From Io17-Chloro-G2 sp965226915 (GTDB lineage: Bacteria > Chloroflexota > Dehalococcoidia > Lucifugimonadales > UBA3495), in contig CBDDEJ010000011.1 in the NCBI GenBank assembly GCA_965226915.1, positions 434,001-498,000 of the forward strand: DNA of 64,000 nucleotides, read 5' to 3'. The translations under genes were made by a program, and so were the position numbers. The notes below the pieces were generated by a model. The model searched no databases. It had not been told where the DNA came from and worked only from the letters and a program-made list of their open reading frames with translations. Shown here piece by piece: positions 8,064 to 17,960 of this stretch. Each line of letters starts with the position of its first letter. Position 1 is the first letter of the stretch.

Positions 8064-9479
8064 ATGACCACGGACTTTAGTTTTGCTTCGGCAACAGAGC
8101 TACGGCGGATGATCGAAGAAAAGCAGGTTTCCATCGTCGAATTGGTGGAGTCGTTTTACCGGCGTATCGGCGACTTGAATCCGCAGCTGAACGCCTATCT
8201 TGCCCTCTGTCCAGACCAGGCTCTTACCGAAGCCAGGGCGGCCCAAGACGCGGTTCAGCGAGGCGATCCGGTGGGTCCTTTGCACGGAATCCCCATATCA
8301 ATCAAAGACTTGGAGATGACCAAAGGGATTCCAACTACCGTGGGATCGGCGTTGTTTAAAGACCACACTCCTGAAATTGATTCGGTAGTGGTGGAGCGGG
8401 TGCGTCAGGCAGGGGCGATAATCCTGGGCAAGACCAACACGCCGGAATTCGGCCTTTCGGGCACTACCGAGAATAAACTGGGCTCCGCCTGCCGCAACCC
8501 GTGGAACACGGACCACACTTCCGGCGGTTCCAGCGGGGGCGCCGGAGCGGCGTTGGCGGCAGGTTTGTGCACATTGGCCACCGGCAGCGACGGCGGAGGT
8601 TCCATACGCATTCCGGCGAGTTTCAATGGAGTATTCGGGATCAAACCGTCCCAAGGCCGGGTTCCTCGCTATGGTGGGTACGGGCGGCCTTCGGCTAACC
8701 ATTTTTCTCAGTCGGGCCCGATGTCGCGGACCGTGGCCGACACCGCGCTATTGCTGCGGGTACTGGCGGGACCGGACTCTCGAGACCCCACGTCCATGCG
8801 GCAGACTCCTCCAGATTTTTCCACTGGTTTGACGGCCGGAGTGAGGGGCATGCGAATTGGCTGGAGCGCGGACTTTGGCTACGCAGCCGTGGACCCAGAG
8901 GTGGCTAAAATCACCGAACAGGCCGCCGGAGTCTTTCAAGGGTTGGGCGCCCAGGTTGAGGACGCCCGCCTAGAGATAGAGGACCCGTTCCCTGCATTTT
9001 GGGATGTCTTCGCCACCGCGTCCTACACGTCCTACGGCCACATGATAGATCAGCACCGGGATGATTTCACCGATTACGGCCTGATGGCGTTGGAACATGG
9101 AGTATCGGTCACTGGAGCGGACTTATCTCGGGCGTTGCTGCGGGTCGACGTGTTAAAGAGGCAATTCGAAACGCTGTTTGATAACTACGATCTGCTGGTG
9201 ACGCCGACCATGGCCGTCCCGGCATTTCCTATAGAACAGCGTCCCACAGAGATCGGGGGCAAGCCGGTAGAGCCGTTTTGGGGGTTTCTGCCCTTCACCT
9301 ACCCGATCAACATGACGGGGCAGACAGCCTCCAGCGTTCCCTGCGGATACTCCTCCGGGGGAATGCCCATTGGCCTGCATATCGTAGGCCCCCATGGAGC
9401 GGAAGCCAAGGTATTGCAGGCCTCAGCCGCCTTCGAGCAAGCCCGGCCCTGGGCGGATAAGCGGCCGCCGGTGTCTTAG
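8064..9479 (+). CDS. Amidase signature family protein
   Basis: 471 residues from the ATG at 8064, which has GGAGG nine bases upstream; the frame is open further back but has no better start. The Ser-cisSer-Lys triad is visible: Lys in HGIPISIKDLEMTKG, Ser in GSDGGGSIRIPASF, and the Gly/Ser-rich signature TSGGSSGGAGAALAAG. These enzymes hydrolyse amides, releasing ammonia and a carboxylate. GatA is a relative, but with no gatB or gatC nearby a catabolic amidase is more likely. A TATAAT at about 7953 lies in the divergent intergenic space. Confidence 0.88.
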   Translation: MTTDFSFASATELRRMIEEKQVSIVELVESFYRRIGDLNPQLNAYLALCPDQALTEARAAQDAVQRGDPVGPLHGIPISIKDLEMTKGIPTTVGSALFKDHTPEIDSVVVERVRQAGAIILGKTNTPEFGLSGTTENKLGSACRNPWNTDHTSGGSSGGAGAALAAGLCTLATGSDGGGSIRIPASFNGVFGIKPSQGRVPRYGGYGRPSANHFSQSGPMSRTVADTALLLRVLAGPDSRDPTSMRQTPPDFSTGLTAGVRGMRIGWSADFGYAAVDPEVAKITEQAAGVFQGLGAQVEDARLEIEDPFPAFWDVFATASYTSYGHMIDQHRDDFTDYGLMALEHGVSVTGADLSRALLRVDVLKRQFETLFDNYDLLVTPTMAVPAFPIEQRPTEIGGKPVEPFWGFLPFTYPINMTGQTASSVPCGYSSGGMPIGLHIVGPHGAEAKVLQASAAFEQARPWADKRPPVS

Positions 9480-9487
9480 CGAGACAA

Positions 9488-12421
9488 CTATTCCAACCCG
9501 TCCCGCAGAACCTCCACCAGGTGCCGAGCGCGGCGGCCGGCGCCGTCTTCGATCTGCTGGCGGCAGGACACGCCCATCACCGCTATTTCCCAGTCGTCGC
9601 CCTTTGCCTTGACCGCCGGGAAAAGGGCCTGGCCGCCGATGGTAATGGATATGTCGTAATGCTCCTTTTCGAAGCCAAAGGAACCGGCCATGCCGCAACA
9701 CCCCGCGTTGACGAGTTCCACCTCCCATCCGGGCAGACGTAGCGCACCCAAGGAAGCCGCGGTCCCAGCCAGGGCCTTCTGATGGCAGTGGGCGTGGAAC
9801 AAAACCTTCTTGGATTCGCCGCTGAACTTCAGGTCCAGTTCCCCCTTTTCGTGGAGCATCATTAGGTATTCGTCTATCAGATATGCGTGCTGCGCCACCT
9901 TTTTGGATTTGGTGTCTTTGGCCAATTCAGGGTACTCGTCCCGCAACGTCAGCAGGCAGCTTGGCTCGCAACCGACGATGGGAATTCCCTGATCGGCGTA
10001 GGCGTGGAGGAGGTCCACGTTATAACGTGCGTTGGCGGCGGCTTCCGCCATAAAACCCTTGGAGAGCATGGGGCGGCCGCAGCACATGGCGTTGGCCAGG
10101 ACCACATGTTGGCCGGCGGCTTCCAGCAATTCCACCGCGGCGCGGCCCACCTCGGGATGGTTGTAATTCATAAAGGTATCGTTGAGCAGGACCACGGTAG
10201 GACGGGGACGACCCTCCTGTGGTCCGCCCTTCGTAATGGGGGACGAAGCCGTTTCTCTAGCCCTTCCTTCAAACCACTGAGGGAAAGACTGAGAGGCGAA
10301 GCGCGGCATTGACCGTTTCGGATGCACCCCAAGGACAGCGCTGGACATGAACTTGCCGATGGGGCTTCCAGCGATCCAGTTGGAGAATGGAGCGAACCGG
10401 CTGCCCATACGGTTTACGCTGTTGATATGAGCAAACACTTTGGAGCGCAAAGAAGCGCCGTTGGCCCGGTGGTAGTTGTCCAGATATTCGTACTTCAGCT
10501 TCGCCATGTCCACGCCGGAATCGCATTCGGCCTTACACGCCTTGCACTCCAGGCACAGGTCCAAGGCCTGGTGCAGCCTGGGTCCCGTGAGTTCTGATTC
10601 GGGCAAAAGACCGGAAAGGGCGGCTCGAAGCAGGTTCGCCCGGCCCCGGGTGGAATGCTCCTCGTCTCTGGTGGCGATGAACGACGGGCACATGCTGCCT
10701 TCCAGCTTGCGGCAGGCCCCCATGCCATTGCACATCTCCACCGCGCCGGCGAAGTTGGTGTCAAGAGAGAAATCCAGCGTCGTGGGCATGGACTTCGTCT
10801 GATATTCCGGTCCGAATCGGAGATTATCGGTCATCGGCGGGCAGTCGATTATCTTCCCCGGATTCATTATTCCCTGGGGGTCGAAGGTGGACTTCACCTC
10901 GCGGAACATCTGGTAGATCTCGGGGCCGAACATCTTCTCGGTCCACACTCCCCGGACTATGCCGTCGCCGTGCTCGCCGCTCATGGATCCGCCGAACTCT
11001 TTCACCAGATCGCTTATCTCTTCACCGATGGAAACCATGGTGGCGATGCCTTGGGAGTCTTTCAGGCTGACCAGGGGCCGGATGTGCAGACAGCCCACGC
11101 TCGCGTGGCCGTAGTAGGCCGCCTGGGTGCCATGGTTACGGACGATCTCATCGAAACGGCGGGTGAACTCGCCCAGGTTTTCCGGGTCCACGGCCGTGTC
11201 TTCGACAAAGGGCAGCGGCTTGGCGTCGCCGCGGATACTCATCAACAGCCCCAAACCACCCTTGCGCACGTTCCACACGTTGGCTTGGGCTGTCCGGTCC
11301 AGGAGGTTAACGCAGGCGTAACCCAGATGCCGGTGTTCAAGGTCCGCCTTGAGATTTTCCATCTTTCCGGTCAGTTCCGCTTCGGACTCGCCGTAGAACT
11401 CTACCGCCAAGATGGCGCCGGGATCGCCCTCGATGAACGACATACTGCTGGAATGACCCAGGGATTCCCGGGATCGGTCCAGCAGTATCTTGTCCATGAC
11501 CTCGATTGACGAAGGATCGTGCCTGAGAATTTCCTTAACGGCCTCGGATGACTGAACTATATCTTCAAAATGAACCACAGAAAGGGCGGTCATGGTGGGG
11601 CGGTCGACCAGATTGATCTTGGCTTCGGTCACCACACATAAAGTACCTTCCGAGCCAACCACCATCTTGGCCAAATTAAACGGTGAGTCGGTCAGGAAAT
11701 CGTCCAGGTTGTAGCCGCTGACCCGGCGCATGATCTTGGGATAGCGCGCCAGGATCTCCGCCATGTTGTCCTGGGCGATGCGGCGAAGATTACGGTAGAT
11801 CTCAGATTCAAGGCCCACCCCGCTTAGCTTGGCCCCTAATTCTCCCGGTTCCAAGGCTTTTAGGTGCGCCAGGTTGGCGTCGGAGAGGATGACCTGGAGC
11901 TCCTGAACGTGGTCTAGGGTTTTGCCGTAGATCACCGAATGGGCGCCGCAGGTGTTGTTGCCCACGCCGCCTCCGACGCAGGCCCGGCTGGCGGTTGTGG
12001 GGTCTGGAGCGTATTGCAGGTTGTAGGGCGCCATTTCCCGGTTGAGCTGGTCCAAGACGATGCCCGGCTGGACCCTGGCCCAACCTTCGTTCCGGTTGAC
12101 CTCTAAAACCTGGTTCAAGTACTTACTGAAATCGATTACGATGGCATGGTTCACGGTTTGCCCGGCTAGGCTGGTGCCGCCGGCCCTGGGCAGCACGGGG
12201 ACATTGTTGTCCCGCGCCACTTCGATGACCGCTTGAACATCTTCAGCGGTGCGGGGTATAACCACGCCGATGGGATCCATTTGATAGATACTAGCGTCGG
12301 TGGAATACAGAACCCGCGAATAGGCGTCGAAGCGCACTTCGCCGGTGACCCGCCGCCGAAGCTCTTGGGCCAACTCCTCCCGATCCTTGCTCTTGATACG
12401 GGTATCCGTACTCGTTGCCAT
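9488..12421 (-). CDS. FAD-linked oxidase / Fe-S / CCG-domain fusion (glycolate or D-lactate dehydrogenase type)
   Basis: 977 residues fusing three parts that are often separate subunits (GlcD plus GlcF-like). Residues 40-520 form a PCMH-type FAD domain (PRAGGTSLAGQTVNHAI, then VGGGVGNNTCGAHS) with an FAD-oxidase C domain (GEHGDGIVRG). Residues 560-660 carry two Fe-S motifs, GMGACRK..C and CLECKACKAEC. The C-terminal third has cysteine-rich heterodisulfide-reductase-like repeats (NAMCCGRPML, GCEPSCLL, NAGCCGMAGSFG). The enzyme probably oxidises a 2-hydroxy acid and passes electrons to quinones at the membrane face. It is monocistronic and convergent with the amidase gene, 8 bp apart. Confidence 0.88.
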   Translation of the reverse strand: MATSTDTRIKSKDREELAQELRRRVTGEVRFDAYSRVLYSTDASIYQMDPIGVVIPRTAEDVQAVIEVARDNNVPVLPRAGGTSLAGQTVNHAIVIDFSKYLNQVLEVNRNEGWARVQPGIVLDQLNREMAPYNLQYAPDPTTASRACVGGGVGNNTCGAHSVIYGKTLDHVQELQVILSDANLAHLKALEPGELGAKLSGVGLESEIYRNLRRIAQDNMAEILARYPKIMRRVSGYNLDDFLTDSPFNLAKMVVGSEGTLCVVTEAKINLVDRPTMTALSVVHFEDIVQSSEAVKEILRHDPSSIEVMDKILLDRSRESLGHSSSMSFIEGDPGAILAVEFYGESEAELTGKMENLKADLEHRHLGYACVNLLDRTAQANVWNVRKGGLGLLMSIRGDAKPLPFVEDTAVDPENLGEFTRRFDEIVRNHGTQAAYYGHASVGCLHIRPLVSLKDSQGIATMVSIGEEISDLVKEFGGSMSGEHGDGIVRGVWTEKMFGPEIYQMFREVKSTFDPQGIMNPGKIIDCPPMTDNLRFGPEYQTKSMPTTLDFSLDTNFAGAVEMCNGMGACRKLEGSMCPSFIATRDEEHSTRGRANLLRAALSGLLPESELTGPRLHQALDLCLECKACKAECDSGVDMAKLKYEYLDNYHRANGASLRSKVFAHINSVNRMGSRFAPFSNWIAGSPIGKFMSSAVLGVHPKRSMPRFASQSFPQWFEGRARETASSPITKGGPQEGRPRPTVVLLNDTFMNYNHPEVGRAAVELLEAAGQHVVLANAMCCGRPMLSKGFMAEAAANARYNVDLLHAYADQGIPIVGCEPSCLLTLRDEYPELAKDTKSKKVAQHAYLIDEYLMMLHEKGELDLKFSGESKKVLFHAHCHQKALAGTAASLGALRLPGWEVELVNAGCCGMAGSFGFEKEHYDISITIGGQALFPAVKAKGDDWEIAVMGVSCRQQIEDGAGRRARHLVEVLRDGLE

Positions 12422-12666
12422 GATTCCACCGCCGGCCTATCAAGCCGCCACGCCTAGATTCGGTTACGCCAGCTTATATTAAAGCGTGTACCGCTTCAAC
12501 TGATGAACGCGGCGAGACTGGTTACGAGCCGGGGATTACATGATAGGCCCGTGTCAAAAGCACGTTGTTGAGCGTGTGGCCCGGTGATAAACTTGGCCCT
12601 TTCGTAGGGCCAGGTTTGCGTTAAAATACGAATGATTGCGTCTATATCAGCAGGAGGAAAACAAGT

Positions 12667-12744
12667 ATGGAAGGAGCCCGGTCCATTCCAGAACTAAGAA
12701 CCAAAGAACTGTCACTATGGGTAGGGCCAAGAAAGAATGATTGA
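12667..12744 (+). CDS. 25-codon ORF coupled to the methylase start
   Basis: A short ORF starts at ATG 12667 behind a strong AGGAGGA and ends in TGA overlapping the methylase ATG (ATG at 12737, TGA at 12742-12744). This is the usual geometry of translational coupling. It may be a leader peptide or the stub of a lost upstream gene. No family is recognised. The divergent gap upstream (12422-12666) holds a small hairpin (TGGCCCT/AGGGCCA, 12594-12612) and an A/T-rich TAAAAT near 12622 that could be a -10 box. Confidence 0.35.
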   Translation: MEGARSIPELRTKELSLWVGPRKND

Positions 12745-13144
12745 AAAAGATTTTGACGTACCTTTCGTTTCGCAGTTAGCGCTGCGTGAGAAACAAATCC
12801 AACAAAACTACAGGCCGATAATCGGAGTCCATAAATGGTTTGCGCGGCGGCCTGGAGCGTTATTTCGATCCCTGCTATTGTCGGAATTCCAACCCGGCCC
12901 GTTAAGTCATAATTACTTCCAGCCTCATCGATTTGATGGCATCAAAATTCCTGACCCATTTATGGGAGGGGGCATACCTTTAACCGGGATTCCCCAGATC
13001 AAACCAACTTTCCTGGATATAGCTCCCGCGGGGATACCGCCAAATATAATCCCGCATTCCAAGGGCGTCAAATGCGGTCTGATGCGGCCTGATTCACTCA
13101 AAGTCCCCGCTTTCATTGGGCAACCACTGTACTGCCAAGCGTAA
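12737..13144 (+). pseudogene. DUF1156-type DNA methylase, N-terminal fragment
   Basis: The first ~75 residues match the start of DUF1156 adenine-specific DNA methylases: QLALREKQIQQNYRPI, then HKWFARRPGALFRSLL, and the SAM-binding motif I DPFMGGG. After that the sequence loses similarity to the family and the frame ends at 13144, shortly before an IS1380-family transposase on the other strand. The C-terminal part of the same protein resumes at about 14714. The intact protein would have methylated DNA, probably in a defence system; as it stands the gene is broken. Confidence 0.7.
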
Positions 13145-13240
13145 AAGCCCCAAACCGCTGGTCTACGCCCAAGTCTCCCCCTTGGGAAGCTCTTTTGCCC
13201 TGTGCGACCCCGTAACCAATCCCGACGCTCCTAAAGTGGA

Positions 13241-14572
13241 CTAGCCAGGAGCCAGCCTAAGACGACCAATTCGTTCCAGTATCCCGCCTAGCATTTCCCG
13301 GCTCACCAGCACCTCAGCAAGCTGAAACACCAGCCTTCCGGCATGGCGCACCAACCGTCCTCCAGTCTTGATCATCCTGGTCTGCAGACTGGTCAACGAC
13401 CAGTGCTTCATTGCCTCCGGTAAGGCTAGCCTTCTCATGAAGTTGCCCAAGTTGTAAGCCAGTACGAACAACTCCAGCCTGACCTGATTGGCCACGAACT
13501 TGTGGCAGGACAACCTCGTCCAGTTAAGGGCGTACTTGCCTTCTTTTATCCATTGCTCCGCCGTGCCTCGGCCATTGTAAAAGCGGACTATCCCGATGTT
13601 TGGATAGCTCAGATTGGTGACGATGAAGCCCACTCTGGGAAACAGTTCTCCCTGGCGCCACTCCACCTTAGAGACCACTCTCCGAGCAACGTTCCAGCTC
13701 TGGGCCTCGTAGACGAAGTCATGATAGGAGACGATGGGCTTCGGGGAAAGCCACTCCGTAGGCCGTATCAGCCGGGGCGCTATCTCCCGCTGCAGCACCT
13801 GGTTGGACCGCAGCCTGATGGCGTAGCCGATGTTTCTTGCTTCCAGATAATCGTATATCTCCGGCTTGGCGAAGGCGGCGTCAGCACGAAACAGCAGCAG
13901 TCAGGCTGCTGTCAAATAACGCTCCACCACCGGATCAAGGACTTCTTGCCAATCATCGGCACTGGGGACGTTGCCTGACCGTAGCTTAGCTGCTTCACAA
14001 TCCCCGAACTGGTTGAACAGAAAGAGAGGGTGATAGCAGACGCATTCAAAATGGCCGTTATAGGCTGCTCCCTCCTGCTGGCCGTGCACTGGACTCTCGG
14101 AACTGTCCATATCCAGGATTACTCGCCGGTGTAGGGTATGGGCCATAGCTCGTTCCACCCACTGGGTATTTATTCGTGCCAGCCCCTTCAGGTTGTCCTC
14201 TTGGGTCAGGAACTCCGTCTCGAACCGGCCCATCTCACTGGTGCTGGCTCCTTTCCGCTCCGAGCCTTGCCATCCCACGATCACTCGCATGGCTGGGTCT
14301 TGGGAAAGGCGCACTGCGTCATTGGTGTCGTCGTAGCCGGCCAAGCGGCTGTAGATCGACTGTCTTAGCAGCGGAACCAGGTGGTGAAGGATATTGCGTC
14401 CGGTACGGCTTTCCTGGAGGTAGTCCTCAGCGATTTCGGTAAGGCCCAAGGCATCATCAAACTCTCGAAAGGCAAGAAGACCAGCGTCGGAGGTGATGGT
14501 TGAGCCGTGAAATTCCAGGCGGACTTTGGGGTTGAATTGGAGCCGGAGAGGGGCATTTTCGCCGTCACCCAT
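13241..14572 (-). pseudogene. IS1380-family transposase with one in-frame TGA
   Basis: 443 codons in a single minus-strand frame interrupted only by TGA at 13903-13901 (codon 224). The N-terminal part has the IS1380 start (RLEFHGSTITSDAGLLAFREF) and the first catalytic Asp in VILDMDSSESPVHG. After the TGA the frame continues with FRADAAFAKPEIYDYLE, the second Asp, and GRGTAEQWIKEGKYALNW with the catalytic Glu. It is full length for the family, so a single nonsense change (or a read error) inactivates it. No SECIS-type hairpin was seen after the TGA. It lies inside the DUF1156 methylase gene. Terminal inverted repeats could not be identified by eye, so element ends are uncertain (roughly 12980-13240 to 14580-14713). 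Confidence 0.8.
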
Positions 14573-14713
14573 CAGGTGCCTCCATGATGCCTACGGCATC
14601 TTACTGCAAAGTGACATATCATGGAGTTATTATAGCTGGGAGCACGCAAAAAGGGCCCATAATTAGCCAATGGTTGAAAGACCATCGACGAATTACTGAG
14701 AAAGCTTTTTAGC

Positions 14714-16298
14714 CATATGGGAAATGTGGGCTTAAAGGTCCAGCTCAAAGAAACAAATGTACTTGTCATAGATGTGGGGCGATCAACCGGTATCCGAACC
14801 CGGAGGATGGCCTACCGGACCATCGAATGTTTGCAATTGAATATTTTTGTCGTCCGTGCAAGCACTCCCATCAAGGCCGATTTTTTAAAATACCTGATGA
14901 ACAAGATCTACTCAGATATCACCAAGCCCAAAATGCTCTGGAAGAAATTATTCCGACAAACATCCCTGATAATGAAATCCCAGATTGGGACGAAACGGGG
15001 CGGCTACACAAATGGGGATACCAGGCTTATTGGCAAATGTTCAATAAGCGTCAATTGCTCGGATTGGAGCTAAGCTGCCGTCACATTGTTGAGGTAGAAG
15101 ACTCCGAAGTGAGAAACGCTCTTGCCACCAACCTTTCTGATCTGTTGCGCTACCAAAACATGCTTTGCCGGTACGACACAATGGCCTTGAAATCTCTCGA
15201 CATTTTCTCCATTCATGGATATCCAGTAGGCCTGATCCAATGCGAATCCAACATCCTGGGGATTCGTTCTGAGGGATCATACTCTGCCAACATAGGAAGT
15301 GGTGGCTGGGGCAATATGGTTGAGAAATACGTAAAAGCTAAAGAATTTTGTGAGCGTCCGTTTGAGGTGCAAAAACGAGAGGGAAGGAAGATGCGAGTGG
15401 CTATTCCTGAAGAATGGATAGGCGAGACACGGACTGGTATTCGCCAGACAGAGCATCGTGAGGTCCCCCTGTTTTGCGGAAACGCCGGGGATCTAGTCTT
15501 ACCGACCGATTCCCTTGATGCCGTTTTTACGGATCCTCCTTATTACGGAAACGTGCAGTACGCCGAGTTAATGGATTTCTGCTATGTTTGGCTGCGGCGC
15601 CTTATATCTGACCCAGGCCCCATTTTCGAACCGGCCAGTACGAGGAACGCAGAGGAATTGACCGGGAACCAGACTATGGATCGCGGGTACGCCCATTTCA
15701 CCCAGGGGCTGTCTAAAGCGTTAGACGCATGTCTGATGCCCTGAAGCCGGGCTCGCCCTTTACGTTCACTTATCACCACAACGTTTTAAGTGCCTACTCT
15801 CCGATTGTAGTCGCTCTCCTTGATGCTGGCCTGGTGTGCTCGGGTAGCCTCCCATGTCCAGCAGAGATGGGTGGCTCTATCCACATCGCCGGAAGTAGTT
15901 CATCCATAATAGACACGGTATTTGTGTGCCGTTCAACAGGCACCGTTCGTAAAAGTTGGATCGTTGAAACTCCAGAAGAAATTTCAGATCTGGTCAAGAC
16001 TGATATAGCACCCCTAAGGGACGGAGATGTCAACGTTACAGGCGGTGACATTCGTTGCATTACATTCGGGCACTTGGCAAGACTGGCAGTTTGGCGGCTT
16101 AAAGCGGAATGGGCCGACCAAGGCACTATAACTCAAAAACTGGCGATTGTAGCAAGTACTATGGAAAGCATGGCACCAACCCTCACGTTAGGTTTAACGC
16201 TGAATCAGACACCCACACAGTCACCAAACGATAAAATCAATCGAATTCGAGAGAACGTGATTTCCTATGGCGACGCAACAGACGAAATTTCCTTTTGA
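14714..16298 (+). pseudogene. DUF1156-type DNA methylase, C-terminal part (frameshifted)
   Basis: The frame resumes with PYGKCGLKGP and KCTCHRCGAINRYPNPEDG, a zinc-ribbon-like segment, then PDHRMFAIEYFCRPCK and GRFFKIPDEQDL, all typical of DUF1156 methylases. The catalytic motif IV DPPYYGNVQYAEL is at about 15533-15571. At about 15734 the frame shifts: one base is missing between the codons for LDAC and DALKPGSPFTFTYHHN, after which the second half runs to 16298. Upstream the frame is closed by a TAG at about 14711. With the IS1380 insertion and the frameshift the methylase is inactive as read. Confidence 0.75.
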
Positions 16299-16500
16299 GG
16301 TCTCTTATGAGCAGATACTGGCGAATCCGGGGCCATTCATAGAGGCAGTCTTCTCTTCCCTGGGATCTGAGTTCTTAGGTGATGCCTCGGGGCCCAGGGT
16401 TCGTTGAATATACACTATTCGAAGAAGGTTATGAGGCTTTAAAGCGGGCTACTTTAGGATTCGCCAACCTTGAGGCTGACCGAATCAGAAAAGCTGCTAA

Positions 16501-17960
16501 CTAGTACTACAACGACGGGTTTAAGGTGGCGGCTCCATCCTGCTTTCGCGGCGGGTGGAGCGGCGTCTCTCGTGGGAACGGCGAGCCCGTTCGTTGCGTA
16601 GCTGCGTATCCTCCAGCCACAACAGCAATTGATCGGGCCCGAACTGCTCCCGGGGCAGCATCTCCCGCACCACCCGGTACACCTGTGGCCTCGTGATCCG
16701 GGGCATCTTTTTCCCCCCAATCCTGCTGCAGGCTCAGCAGGAACGCTCCACCCAGCAGGCACATGGCTATGTGGTGATGCCACCCTGCCCAGCTGCGGGT
16801 CTCGTATTCGTCCAGCCCCACGTCACCCTTCTCAGTCTCGAACTCCGTTTCAATGCGCCACCTGGACCCACCCACGTAGGCCAGAGTCTCCAAGGTTGTG
16901 CCCTCGGGAGCGTTGGACAGGTAGTAGCGGGGCTCGCTGCCGTCCAGGTTCCGGCGCCAGACGGCCCACAGTTCCTCGCCGGGCTTGCGCCTCCTGGTGG
17001 CCCGCACCCGCTGGGCACTGAACCGGTAGGTGCGCGGCCCCTGGCTTCCCTGGGCCACCGTTATCTCCCGCCAAGCCTCATCCGGCAGTTCATCACCGCG
17101 CTGCTCCATGGTCCGCCGCTGCCCAGGCCGCAGCTTGGGTTTGCGGGGGCGGCCGAACCCCGGATATTCCGGACTGGTCCAAGCCGGGTCCAAGGGCCAG
17201 ACCGTAGTGCCGCCCGGAACGTCCAGCACGTAGCGCATCCCCAGGGCCGCCAGTCCCTCCCGGAAGGTCGGCGACATCCCGAAGGCGTCGTCTCCGGCAA
17301 CCCACTCGGCCCTGAGGTAGCCCAACTCCAGGACCCGCTCCAGCATCTCCAGGGCCAACTCCGTCTTTGACCGGTAGTTCCGCCGGTCCTCCGGCACACC
17401 CGCCGCAGCACACCGGTCCTGGTCGGAGGTCCAACTCTTGGGCAGATACAGCCGCTTGTCCACCAACGCCCGGCCCAGCGGGCTGACGTAGGCCAGGAAC
17501 ATCCCACCCTGGCAGTTGGCCACCTTGCCCAGCCTGCCGCAGTACTGCCGGGCCACTCCCGCCGATTTCCTGCCCTGCTTGGGGAAGTCGCTGCCATCGA
17601 ACACCCACACCGCCTCCAGGTGTCCCAGCCTGGGGGCCAAGTATTCCTGCAACCGCCCTATGACTGTCTCATCGGACCACCGGGCCTCGGTGAGAAAGCG
17701 CTGCATCGCCCGGGCCGAGATGCCCACCGATTCCGAGAGATTCTCGGCGTTGCGCCGCTCCTGGTCCTGCACCAGCAGCGCCTGAAGGTAATTCCCGCTG
17801 TGATCCCGCCACTGCTTGCGGCCGAAGGAGGCCGCAAAGAAGGCGTGGAATTCCTGAAGGCTGTCGTAGACCCGCTCGAAGCTCGCCGCATCCATCACCC
17901 AAACCACCCAACATCATCTGTCCAGCCATCCTACCAGACAACTCGTCGTTGTAGTACTAG
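16501..17960 (-). mobile_element. IS701-family insertion sequence with CTAG target site
   Basis: Ends are perfect 16-bp inverted repeats, CTAGTACTACAACGAC at 16501-16516 and its complement at 17945-17960. The outer CTAG fits the YTAR tetranucleotide target known for IS701 elements, so the element proper is probably 16505-17956 with a CTAG duplication. It encodes one transposase on the minus strand. A 145-bp MITE with the same ends lies at about 56.4 kb. Confidence 0.85.
16521..17907 (-). CDS. IS701-family transposase (probable single frameshift near the C-terminus)
   Basis: About 460 residues. The DDE residues sit in WVFDGSDFPKQG (first Asp), WVAGDDAFGMSP (second Asp) and RWRIETEFETEKGDVGLDEY (Glu). 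The open frame continues to 16507, but its last ~65 residues look like wrong-frame sequence. Skipping one base at the run GGGGGGAAAAAG (about 16703-16714) gives MPRITRPQVYRVVREMLPR and a normal family C-terminus ending at 16521. A homopolymer indel, real or from sequencing, is the simplest reading; a programmed frameshift at this slippery run is a less likely alternative. Start is either ATG 17907 or ATG 17895. Confidence 0.8.

Noticed and set aside
13901..13903. In-frame TGA in the IS1380-family transposase as a second selenocysteine codon
   Set aside because: No conserved Cys/Sec position is known there in the family and no hairpin at SECIS spacing was seen; a nonsense mutation is simpler.
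16507..16706. The extended C-terminus of the IS701-family transposase in the main frame
   Set aside because: The last ~65 residues are Gly/Ala/Pro-rich and unlike transposases; the alternative frame ending at 16521 gives a family-like helix-rich C-terminus.
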